Assembly: GCF_018885305.1 (NCBI RefSeq)
Contig: NZ_CP076544.1
Coordinates: 1-64,000, forward strand
Reading direction: 5' to 3'
Length of the DNA: 64,000 nucleotides
DNA from: Curtobacterium sp. L6-1
GTDB taxonomy: Bacteria; Actinomycetota; Actinomycetes; Actinomycetales; Microbacteriaceae
A program made the position numbers and the translations under genes. A model generated the notes under the pieces. That model searched no databases, was not told the origin of the DNA, and saw only the letters and a program-made list of their open reading frames with translations. Below are positions 57,209 through 64,000 of the stretch, piece by piece (the first letter of the stretch is position 1; every line of letters begins with the position of its first letter).

Positions 57209-58150
57209 ATGGCTCGCGTCGCGAACGACATCACCCTGCAACAGCTGCGGTACTTCATCGAGGTCGCGTCCGAAGGATCGATCAGCGCAGCTGCCGACCT
57301 GCTCTACGTCTCGCAGCCGACCATGTCGGCCGCGATGAAAGACCTGGAGGCGCGCATCGGCCGGCCGCTCTTCACCCGTTCCGCTCGTGGTGTCGTGCTC
57401 ACCGTCGACGGGGTCGAGTTCCTCGGCTATGCGCGGCAGGTCGTCGAGCAGGTGTCGTTGCTCGAGCAGCGGTACGTCGGGCGCCAGGCCTCGCGCCGAC
57501 TGCTCGGGGTGTCGGCCCAGCACTACTCGTTCGCGGTCGAGGCCTTCGTCCGGATGGTCGAGGGTGCCGACGCCGACCAGTACGAGTTCTCGCTGCGGGA
57601 GACCCGCACCTGGGACATCATCGAGGACGTCCGGACGCTGCGGAGCGAGCTCGGCATCCTCTACCGCAACGACTTCAACCGGCAGGTCCTCGGCAAGCTC
57701 ATGCGGGACGCCGGGGTCGTGTTCACGCCGCTGTTCGTCGCGCAGCCGCACGTCTTCGTCGCGCGGCGGAACCCGTTGGCGGCGCAGGAGCGGGCGACCC
57801 TGGCCGACCTGGCGGACCTGCCGAGGCTGACCTTCGACCAGGGCGCGAACAACTCCTTCTACCTGGCGGAGGAGATCCTGTCGACGATGTCGAGCAAGCG
57901 GGAGATCCGGGTGTCGGACCGGGCGACGATCTTCAACCTCATGATCGGGCTCGGCGGGTACACGATCTCGACGGGGCTCATCAGCGACGACCTCGACCCG
58001 GAGATCGTCGCGATCCCGCTCGACGTCGATGAGCGCATCGAGATCGGGTGGATCGCGCACTCCTCGGTGCCCCTGACGGTGCAGGCGCAGACGTACCTGG
58101 AGGAGCTGCGTGCGGTGGTCGTCAGCTACGGGGTCGAGCCACTCGGGTAG
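57209..58150 (+). CDS. LysR-family regulator of the mesXD operon
   Basis: 313 residues. The N-terminal HTH is LQQLRYFIEVASEGSISAAADLLYVSQPTMSAAMKDLEARIGRPLFTR, followed by a periplasmic-binding-like effector domain. Residues after the HTH match CysB/CbbR-type regulators. Divergent position suggests it senses sulfur or methionine status; that is inference. ATG 57209 is chosen over TTG 57203 because TAGCCT lies exactly 6 bp before it. Confidence 0.9.
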   Translation: MARVANDITLQQLRYFIEVASEGSISAAADLLYVSQPTMSAAMKDLEARIGRPLFTRSARGVVLTVDGVEFLGYARQVVEQVSLLEQRYVGRQASRRLLGVSAQHYSFAVEAFVRMVEGADADQYEFSLRETRTWDIIEDVRTLRSELGILYRNDFNRQVLGKLMRDAGVVFTPLFVAQPHVFVARRNPLAAQERATLADLADLPRLTFDQGANNSFYLAEEILSTMSSKREIRVSDRATIFNLMIGLGGYTISTGLISDDLDPEIVAIPLDVDERIEIGWIAHSSVPLTVQAQTYLEELRAVVVSYGVEPLG

Positions 58151-58181
58151 GGCAGGTGCGGCGCCGTTCGGTGCGGACGGG

Positions 58182-58370
58182 TCAGCGGCGGTGGCGGCTG
58201 CAGATCGCCGCGCCCGTGTACACGATCGCCACGAACAGGGCGACCGCGGCGATGGCGGTGCTGGGCCAGCGGCCGGCGGTCGCGGGAGCAGTCATGAGGA
58301 CCGCTCCGAACGCCACGAGCGCGAGGCTGATGCTCGCTGCGAACGGGACGCTCTTCGATCGCTTGATCAC
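58182..58370 (-). CDS. Small two-helix membrane protein
   Basis: 62 residues from GTG 58370, with GAGGA about 6 bp upstream. KRSK start, then two hydrophobic segments (about 9-28 and 33-53) and the basic end CSRHRR. No family recognized. Confidence 0.65.
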   Translation of the reverse strand: MIKRSKSVPFAASISLALVAFGAVLMTAPATAGRWPSTAIAAVALFVAIVYTGAAICSRHRR

Positions 58371-58467
58371 GAGTCCTCGCCCCGTTCTGCTGAGACGCGC
58401 ATCGTTCCCCCTTCGGTGATGTACGACCGCGGCGCGGTCGCGCTCCACAACCGTAGGGTAGCGAGCT

Positions 58468-58500
58468 CTGATGTTCGGAACACAAAATGACGAACATCAG
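58468..58500. promoter_or_regulatory. 10-bp inverted repeat, candidate operator
   Basis: CTGATGTTCG and CGAACATCAG form a perfect inverted repeat with 13 bp between. The left arm runs on into TGTTCGGAACA, itself a palindrome. It lies between two minus-strand genes, about 100 bp upstream of the small membrane protein gene. Confidence 0.5.
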
Positions 58501-58568
58501 TGGTTCTCTGAGTCCGCCACGGAGATCCGAGCACGTAGTCGCTGGGGCTGCTGCTGAGCAGCCGGCCG

Positions 58569-59237
58569 TCAGGTCCGCGCTTCCGTCCGCCGGGGCTTCA
58601 GTCGCTCCGGGGCGTCCGTTGCTGGCACCCACTCGCACGTGAACGTCCCGCGGTAGCCGAAGAGGAACCCGAACACGCGGTTGTGCACCTCGAGGTCGAC
58701 GTGGAACGCCCGATCATCGTCCGACCACCACTCGTGCATGGTCGCCCGACCGCTGAACAGCATCGGGAAGCGGAACGAGACCGGCCCCTCGTGGAACCGC
58801 TGCGCGTCGGACGTCAGCACGAGTCCGCCGCGCTCGTCCACGCGCAGGTCGAGGTCCACCGCGAGGTGCTGGTGCGTCCCGAGGTAGTCGAGGACCCGGC
58901 CGTCCGACAAGATCATCGTCGCGTCGAACCGTGCCGGTCGGCCGGGCCGCGTCGCGTACGTCCGGACGAACGTCACCGTCTCGCGGCCGAGGGCGTCCCG
59001 GTACGGGTAGTTCTCGATCGTGAACGGCACGTCCGTTCCCAGGTCGGGCACGAGGATGTTCCGCAGCCGACCGATCTGCAGGAACGGCACCGTCCACCAG
59101 GGCCCGCGGCGGATCGTCATCGTGCCACGGCCGACGCACGCCTCCGCGGCGTCGAGACCGACGCCGAAGCGGCGCTGCATCATCGGGTGCAGGCGACGGA
59201 AGTCCGCGCCCAGCGCTTGCTCGAAGACGGACGTCAA
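58569..59237 (-). CDS. DUF4166 protein
   Basis: 222 residues from TTG 59237, with GGGAGG 7 bp upstream. Matches DUF4166: FRRLHPMMQRRFG at the N-terminus, PFTIENYPYRDALGRETVTFVRTY in the middle and FGFLFGYRGTFTCEW near the end. Role unknown; the family often sits with SDR or DoxX-type genes. The start overlaps the stop of the remnant gene upstream (TTGA), suggesting former coupled translation. Confidence 0.83.
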   Translation of the reverse strand: MTSVFEQALGADFRRLHPMMQRRFGVGLDAAEACVGRGTMTIRRGPWWTVPFLQIGRLRNILVPDLGTDVPFTIENYPYRDALGRETVTFVRTYATRPGRPARFDATMILSDGRVLDYLGTHQHLAVDLDLRVDERGGLVLTSDAQRFHEGPVSFRFPMLFSGRATMHEWWSDDDRAFHVDLEVHNRVFGFLFGYRGTFTCEWVPATDAPERLKPRRTEART

Positions 59238-59498
59238 GACGGGCCTCCCGGCTCGGGCAGGGCCGCCACGGTGGGTGGCGCGTCCCGCAGGTGGTCCTCG
59301 CGTCGGCTGCCGCCGACGGGCGCGCGGAGCGTCCTGGAGGCCCGTGGCCGGTCTGGTCGCCAGACCTGCAGGACGGTGGGGAGCGGCCAGCTCGACCGCG
59401 TGTGGGACGCCACGCAGGACCCGGCGCAGCACGTCCGCTGGGACGTCCGGTTGGGGCGCGTCGATTAGTGTCTCGACGTAGATCCCCCGGTTCCCCAC
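59234..59498 (-). pseudogene. SRPBCC-domain gene remnant with inverted internal fragment
   Basis: GTG 59498 starts VGNRGIYVETLIDAP, a normal SRPBCC (START-like) N-terminus. A TACGCT element (minus, 59506-59511) lies 7 bp upstream. The expected continuation LDRVWDATQDPAQHVRWDVR is encoded at 59390-59449 but on the plus strand, so about 80 bp have flipped. Further on, the minus strand again reads a plausible C-terminus, REDHLRDAPPTVAALPEPGG, ending at the TGA that overlaps the DUF4166 start. Between these parts the gene is shortened. The result is a short broken gene with intact promoter and end. Confidence 0.7.
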
Positions 59499-59619
59499 GG
59501 TCGGGAGCGTAGCGCGACCGTGACTCAGCAGGGCAGGCCCCCGTCCGGGCTCGGAAGGAAGCCGGACCAGAGTCCGAAGACCACCCGGTGCAGAGGGCCT
59601 GCCGCAGTTCGATGGCGTG

Positions 59620-59651
59620 GGGGAGCCCGTCGCACCATCGACGGGCTCCCC
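59620..59651. terminator. Terminator hairpin, 59.6 kb
   Basis: GGGGAGCCCGTCG and CGACGGGCTCCCC form a perfect 13-bp stem with a 6-nt loop. It lies just downstream of the small membrane gene of the bacteriocin-like pair (minus strand). Confidence 0.8.
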
Positions 59652-59656
59652 GTGCT

Positions 59657-59917
59657 TCACCGTCGCGAGACGGCAGCGACGGCGTCGCTGATCGTCGCTC
59701 CCGGATTGTCTTCTCGGTATCGCCGCACTTCTCTGGGGTCGATGGACGTTGCTACGTCGAGCACCGGGGTGTCACCGATGATCGGCGCACGGAACGCGGT
59801 GCAGGAGATGCTGATCAGCAGCACGACCCCGGCGATCGTCCACCCGAAGAGTCCGAGCGCGAGCGCTGACGCTGCGAGCCCTCCGAGAGCCAGGTGAGGG
59901 GATCCCCAGCGGCTCAC
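59657..59917 (-). CDS. Small membrane protein, candidate immunity partner
   Basis: 86 residues from GTG 59917. A long hydrophobic stretch (about 9-42, one or two helices) precedes a hydrophilic tail TSIDPREVRRYREDNPGATISDAVAAVSRR. The start overlaps the stop of the secreted protein gene (GTGA), so the two are translationally coupled. No family recognized. Small membrane proteins coupled to a secreted pore-forming peptide are often immunity factors. That is inference here. Confidence 0.65.
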   Translation of the reverse strand: MSRWGSPHLALGGLAASALALGLFGWTIAGVVLLISISCTAFRAPIIGDTPVLDVATSIDPREVRRYREDNPGATISDAVAAVSRR

Positions 59918-60435
59918 GAGAAGCACTTCTGCTTGACCGAGGTGATTCCGATGAGTTCCGCGGCGAGTGCACCTGCAGCACCACCCACGGCCTTGATCTT
60001 CTCCCAGCTGAACGAGGCTCCCCAGAAGATCCTCACCGCCTTCGCGACGCCTCCGAGCGCGTTGATCAGCTTCTTGATCTTGAGGATCTTCGCGACGGGG
60101 ATGGCTGTCGAAGCGATCAGCCAAGCGATCGCCCCGGTGCAGCCGACGATGTCGGCTCGCGGGCCTCGGAGCAGTTCCGGATGCGTCACCGCGATCCATT
60201 CCTGTAGGGCAGCGTCGCCCGAGAGGAGGACCGCATCCGGGATGCTCTGGATGAACTCGAGGCCTTGCTCGAGATCGGCCGCCTGCGCCCCCAGCTCCTC
60301 CATGACGATGCTCGCTGGTGCCTCGGTTGCCGCTTGAGCGGGCGCAGCGACGAGCATCGATGCGACGAGTCCGGCAGCGACAGCGGCCGCCAGGGTGGCC
60401 CGCGTCGGCGCGATGGTGGTGTTCGACTTCGTCAT
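59914..60435 (-). CDS. Secreted bacteriocin-like protein
   Basis: 173 residues. A signal peptide (about 1-36) ends PAQAA. A mid region (37-95) is acidic. The C-terminal 75 residues are hydrophobic and lysine-rich: GCTGAIAWLIASTAIPVAKI, LKIKKLINALGGVAKAVRIF, then WGASFSWEKIKAVGGAAGAL. It has only two Cys, Cys99 and Cys171, placed to close the C-terminal module with a disulfide. The ILKIKK-x2-ALGGV pattern recalls streptococcin A-M57-like linear bacteriocins as I remember them. ATG with GGGGAAGGA upstream. Promoter TTGCGT-N17-CAGGAT on the minus strand at 60477-60505. Confidence 0.7.
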   Translation of the reverse strand: MTKSNTTIAPTRATLAAAVAAGLVASMLVAAPAQAATEAPASIVMEELGAQAADLEQGLEFIQSIPDAVLLSGDAALQEWIAVTHPELLRGPRADIVGCTGAIAWLIASTAIPVAKILKIKKLINALGGVAKAVRIFWGASFSWEKIKAVGGAAGALAAELIGITSVKQKCFS

Positions 60436-60476
60436 CGGATCCTTCCCCTCCGACGCCCCTCGCCGGAGTGCACACC

Positions 60477-60511
60477 ATCCTGCAGGTGATGCCTGACATA
60501 CGCAACATCAC
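60477..60511 (-). promoter_or_regulatory. Promoter and operator of the bacteriocin-like gene
   Basis: On the minus strand TTGCGT and CAGGAT are 17 bp apart. GTGATG and CATCAC arms (60486-60491 and 60506-60511) flank the spacer and -35 and could be a regulator site. Confidence 0.5.
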
Positions 60512-60614
60512 TTCATCCGGGTGCCCTGTGATCGCGCTCCTACCGCTGTCGGGCTGACCGGCTGTCTCATCGGAATCTCCAGATGAGGACGCGGGTAGCG
60601 AGCGGCACGGCGCT

Positions 60615-61718
60615 CTACCCGCGCGGGACGGGGAGGATCCGCCGCCGACCGAGGTCGTCGAGCAGCTCCACGAGCCGGTCCGCCGAGTCGTGGCACTCCC
60701 CGAACCCCGCCTGCCGGATCTTGATCAGCGACGAGACGTTGTCCCACGTCGAGTGCAGGATCATGTCCGCGAACCGCCAGTCGACCAGGTCGGAGTAGGG
60801 CGTGGCGACGAGTCCGTGCCGTTCGACCATGCGCTGCCAGAGGTCCTCGCGGGAGGGCATCACCTGCGCGAGCTCCATCGACTGCGGTTCTGCGAGGTCC
60901 AGCCCGTGGTGCTCGGCGAGGCGCTCGAACAGGTGGCTCCACCGCACGACGTCGCCGTTCGTGACGTTGAACGCCTCTCCGGCCGCAGCGGGGGTCGTGC
61001 CCGCCCAGTCGGTGGCCCGGGCCAGGAGCTCGGCGTCGGTCATCTGGTAGAAGATGCCGTCGTAGGTGGTGCGGGCGCCGGGGAAGCGGAGGGGCAGCCC
61101 GAGCTCCTTCGTCATGCTCACGTACGTCCCGAGCGCCATGAGCAGGTTCATCGGGGTGCCCTGGGCGTACCCGATGACGGCCTCCGGGCGGAGCACGGTC
61201 ATCGCGAAGCCCCGCTCGGCTGCACGCTCGCGGAGCAGGTCCTCCTGGTCGTAGTAGAAGTTCGGGACCATCAGGCGCGGGTCGTCCTCCTTCGCCGGCG
61301 TCCTGAAGCGGCCGAGGTGGGCGCCGTAGTACTTCATCCCCTGGTACAGCGTGACGTGCCGGAGCGGTGCGCCGAGTCGGTCGAGTGCGTCGAGCGTGTT
61401 CTCGAGGAGCGCGACGTTCGGCGCGATCTGCGCCGCGAGGTCTGTGTGCTCCACGTACGCGGCGAACGCCAGGCGCGTGGTGTCCGCCGCCGGACGGAGT
61501 CCCTCGGTCGCGGCGTCGGCGTCGGACAGGTCGACCGGCAGGTGGTTCCACCCGGACACGGGGCCCTGCGGAGCGCGTCGGCTGGCGCCGCGGGTGCGGA
61601 CGCCGGAGCGGGCGAAGTGCTCGACGACGCTGCGTCCGACGACACCGCCGGCGCCGACGACGAGGACCGCGTCGCTGCTGTCGGGCGACGTCGTGGAGGC
61701 GGGGCGTGCGTCGGTCAT
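60615..61718 (-). CDS. PRISE-like SDR reductase
   Basis: 367 residues. The Rossmann loop VVGAGGVVGRSVVEH is at residues about 19-33. Signature parts of the PRISE group (progesterone 5-beta-reductase/iridoid-synthase-like) are TLYQGMKYYGAHLG with the catalytic Lys and PNFYYDQEDLL with the Tyr. The group reduces activated C=C bonds with NADPH; the substrate is unknown. ATG with AGGA about 9 bp upstream. Confidence 0.87.
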   Translation of the reverse strand: MTDARPASTTSPDSSDAVLVVGAGGVVGRSVVEHFARSGVRTRGASRRAPQGPVSGWNHLPVDLSDADAATEGLRPAADTTRLAFAAYVEHTDLAAQIAPNVALLENTLDALDRLGAPLRHVTLYQGMKYYGAHLGRFRTPAKEDDPRLMVPNFYYDQEDLLRERAAERGFAMTVLRPEAVIGYAQGTPMNLLMALGTYVSMTKELGLPLRFPGARTTYDGIFYQMTDAELLARATDWAGTTPAAAGEAFNVTNGDVVRWSHLFERLAEHHGLDLAEPQSMELAQVMPSREDLWQRMVERHGLVATPYSDLVDWRFADMILHSTWDNVSSLIKIRQAGFGECHDSADRLVELLDDLGRRRILPVPRG

Positions 61719-61857
61719 GTGCTGGTCCTGTCGGGTCGGGAACGCGGGGCAGCCGTCGCTGCGCCGGTGCCGATCCTGCCCCGTGGGCCCCGCGCGGAGC
61801 CCAGGATCGCTGCGGCCGTCGCCTCGTCGGCGGGCTCGACGCCCTGACGGAGGGGCG

Positions 61858-63231
61858 TCACCGGCCGGTCTCGTGTCTGGTGCCCCGACGGCGTGCAGCC
61901 GACGCTGCGGCATCCGCCCCGACCCGCTCGACGACCGCGACGGCCGCCGCCACCGGGTCCTCGTCCGCGAGGGTCGCGGCGAGCGCGCGAGCCCGGGCGG
62001 CCGTCGTGTCCGTCAGGACCGCACGGAGCGCATCGACCAGTCGGTCCACTGAGAAGTGGGCGAACGGGAACCAGGTCCCGACGCCCGCCTCCCGCACGCG
62101 CTCACCCCAGAACGGCTGGTCGAACGCCACGGCGCAGATCACCGTCGGTACGCCGGCAGCGACGGAGACCCCGGTGGTCCCGGCGCCACCGTGGTGGACT
62201 GCCGCTCGGCAACGGGCCAACAGCGCGGTGTGGTCGACGGGTCCGACCAGACGGACGCGGTCGTCGGCCACGGCCTGGGCCATGCCGGACCACCCTGCCC
62301 CGACGACCCCGCGGACCCCCAGCTGCTGGCAGACCGCTCGGATGCTCGCGATCAGCGCCACGGGATCCCGCACGGGCATGCTGCCGAATCCGAAGTACAC
62401 GGGGGCCTCGCCGGCGCGGAGCCAGGCGTCGAGGTCCTCGTCGAGTCCGGTGTCGCCCCACCTTTCCCGGTGCTCGGGGCTCGGCGCCAGGAAGCCGGTG
62501 CGCGGCCACCGGTCCGGCCAGTCCCGGAGCCCGGGGACGAGCGCGGCGCTGTAGGCCTGGATCTCGGTCACCCCGCCTGCGCGGAGGCGCCAGCGGATCG
62601 GGACGTCGTCGTGGGGGAGACCGAGGTCCTGTCGGAACCGAGCGTTGTGCGCCCTGGTGACACGCGCCTCCAGGATGCCGGCGGCGATGTGCGACGCCCG
62701 GACGAGGAGGCGTGGCAGCGGCCGCGCCGTGAGGAGCAGCGACGGGTAGGCGGCACTGCTCCGGCGCGGGGCGAAGTGCAGTGCGACGACCTCGGCCCCG
62801 ACGGCCTGTGCCACCATCGCCGCTTCGTCGAGGACCAGGTTGTTCGCGATCACGAGGTCGGCTCCGTCGCAGGCGTGCAGGAGCACCGCCTGGAGGGTGC
62901 GGCGCTCGATCTCCTTCTTGGCGACCACGGCCTCGAGGTAGCGCCTGCCGCTGCCCGACGAGACGAAGGCGCGTCCCTCGGGCGAATCGAGGAACGACCG
63001 TGTGCTGAAGCCGAGGCCGACGGTGGCGATCCCGAGCGACCTGCCGAAGTGCACGAGGTCGTCGGGTGTGACCAGCGTGACGTCGTGCCCGCGTCCGGCG
63101 AGGGCCGACGCCAGGACCGCCGTCGGCTGGACGTCGCCGCGCGTCCCGACCGCCACCAGCGTGATCCGCATCGTCCGAACCGAGTCTGCGTCGCCCCCGC
63201 CGTGCTCGGACCGTGGCTCGTTCGTCGTCAT
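61858..63231 (-). CDS. GT1-family glycosyltransferase (UGT/sterol-type)
   Basis: 457 residues. The N-terminal acceptor domain opens MRITLVAVGTRGDVQPTAVLASALAGRGHDVTLVTP. The C-terminal nucleotide-sugar domain holds VYFGFGSMPVRDP, HHGGAGTTGVSVAAGVPTV and AFDQPFWGERV. It transfers a sugar to a lipid or small hydrophobic acceptor. ATG 63231 has TACCGT (minus, 63238-63243) 6 bp upstream. A second ATG 20 codons in (MRITLVAVG) could also serve. Confidence 0.92.
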   Translation of the reverse strand: MTTNEPRSEHGGGDADSVRTMRITLVAVGTRGDVQPTAVLASALAGRGHDVTLVTPDDLVHFGRSLGIATVGLGFSTRSFLDSPEGRAFVSSGSGRRYLEAVVAKKEIERRTLQAVLLHACDGADLVIANNLVLDEAAMVAQAVGAEVVALHFAPRRSSAAYPSLLLTARPLPRLLVRASHIAAGILEARVTRAHNARFRQDLGLPHDDVPIRWRLRAGGVTEIQAYSAALVPGLRDWPDRWPRTGFLAPSPEHRERWGDTGLDEDLDAWLRAGEAPVYFGFGSMPVRDPVALIASIRAVCQQLGVRGVVGAGWSGMAQAVADDRVRLVGPVDHTALLARCRAAVHHGGAGTTGVSVAAGVPTVICAVAFDQPFWGERVREAGVGTWFPFAHFSVDRLVDALRAVLTDTTAARARALAATLADEDPVAAAVAVVERVGADAAASAARRRGTRHETGR

Positions 63232-63340
63232 GGTGCGACGGTAGGAGCCGCACGGCCGTGTGGCGTCCGTGGTCCCCCTGAGACCGGTGCGCCTGCTCTG
63301 CGGTCCGGACGGGAGGCTCGTGCCGCCTCCCCGGTCCCGG

Positions 63341-64000
63341 TCAGTTGATGCAGGTGCCCTTCGTCCCGTACGCCGTCCCGACCGGCTTCCGCGGTGCGGG
63401 CGCGGCCGCGTGGGCCGCGGTCGACGGCGTCGCGGCCGGTGCGCTGCTCGCTCCCGCGGCGGGGGCGGGCGGCGTCGAGACCGTGTGCCTGTCCGTGCCG
63501 AGGACGAGCGTCACGCCGCTGACCGTCGTCGACACGACGGCGGTGGCGCCGGGGACGACCGCCGCCACGGCCTTCGCCTGTGCTTCCGACCCCGCGGGGT
63601 ACTCGACGACGGTCGTGCTGGTCGTCGCCGTGTCGCCCGGTGCCCCGACGACGAACCCCTTCGCCGTCAGCGCGCTCGACGCCGCCGTGGCGCCGCCCTG
63701 CGCCCCGCTGCCGTTCAGCACGGAGACGTGCACGGACGAGGGATCCGCGGCGGTGGCCGAGGTGTACGCCGCAGGCGGGCCGACGATGTCCTGGATGAAG
63801 GCGGGCATCGCGGCGGAGTCGACGGCCACCGTCGAGTACCCGTCGATCGTCGGGGTGCCCGACGTCGGGATCGTGGTCGACCGGATGGCGGACAGGTCGA
63901 TGTGGCTGAAGGTCGCGATGAGGTCCGGGATGCTCAGGGTGTCGTCGACCTGGACCGCGTCGCCGACCCCGTGCAGCAGGTTGGCGACCTTCACCGGGTC
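63341..64000 (-). CDS. LCP-family protein, C-terminal part (cut by window edge)
   Basis: 220 codons are visible and the 5' part lies beyond base 64000. The end of an LCP (LytR-CpsA-Psr) catalytic domain (KVANLLHGVGDAVQVDDTLS) is followed by a LytR_C domain (VHVSVLNGSGAQGGATAASSALTAKGFVVG), then an Ala/Pro-rich tail ending KGTCIN. LCP enzymes attach polymers to peptidoglycan outside the membrane. Confidence 0.85.
   Translation of the reverse strand, partial: DPVKVANLLHGVGDAVQVDDTLSIPDLIATFSHIDLSAIRSTTIPTSGTPTIDGYSTVAVDSAAMPAFIQDIVGPPAAYTSATAADPSSVHVSVLNGSGAQGGATAASSALTAKGFVVGAPGDTATTSTTVVEYPAGSEAQAKAVAAVVPGATAVVSTTVSGVTLVLGTDRHTVSTPPAPAAGASSAPAATPSTAAHAAAPAPRKPVGTAYGTKGTCIN

Noticed and set aside
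58468..58500. LexA (SOS) box
   Set aside because: The actinobacterial box is CGAAC-N4-GTTCG with arms facing the other way. Here GTTCG precedes CGAAC with a 13-bp gap.

Overview
The window is chromosomal DNA of a high-GC Gram-positive bacterium. The 16S sequence, the GTG/TTG starts, the many leaderless-looking promoters and the gene content point to Microbacteriaceae, most likely Curtobacterium or a close relative (inference; no search was run).

Layout. 1-13.4 kb: two complete rRNA operons (16S-23S-5S, no tRNA in the spacers) in direct tandem. They are almost identical from the leader to the 5S 3' end. Between them lies a 2.2 kb gene-poor spacer with a 46-copy array of an 8-bp unit and a 12-copy array of a 7-bp unit. 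13.6-24.6 kb: a housekeeping block in the same gene order as M. tuberculosis Rv1691-Rv1701: a TPR protein (here with a large DRPFRGN-type repeat domain), HAD phosphatase, a small unknown, tlyA, nadK, recN, pyrG, NUDIX hydrolase, xerD. 24.7-45.7 kb: mixed single genes and pairs: ArfB, two luciferase-like oxidoreductases, a DksA-like protein, an MFS pump with a divergent ArsR-like regulator and a translationally coupled methyltransferase, an epimerase, a TetR/GH3 beta-glucosidase divergent pair, a Ski2-like helicase, RNase HI, a secreted repeat protein, an aldo-keto reductase and a second MFS protein. 45.7-50.1 kb: the class Ib ribonucleotide reductase operon nrdHIEF behind two NrdR-box-like sites.

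50.4-54.3 kb looks accessory. It holds an AT-richer 816-codon orphan with a possible HEPN RNase motif, then a decayed stretch with two frameshifted genes. 54.3-58.2 kb: a PRC-barrel protein and the folate-independent methionine synthase pair MesX (DUF1852)/MesD, divergent from a LysR regulator. 58.2-60.4 kb: a small membrane protein, DUF4166, a remnant gene containing an inverted internal fragment, and a secreted bacteriocin-like protein coupled to a small membrane protein. 60.6-64 kb: a PRISE-like reductase, a GT1 glycosyltransferase and the 3' part of an LCP-family gene cut by the window edge.

Most worth following: the orphan HEPN-like gene, the bacteriocin/immunity-like pair, the inverted fragment in the SRPBCC remnant, the tandem arrays between the rRNA operons, and the TANNNT-N6-8-start promoters in front of about a dozen genes.
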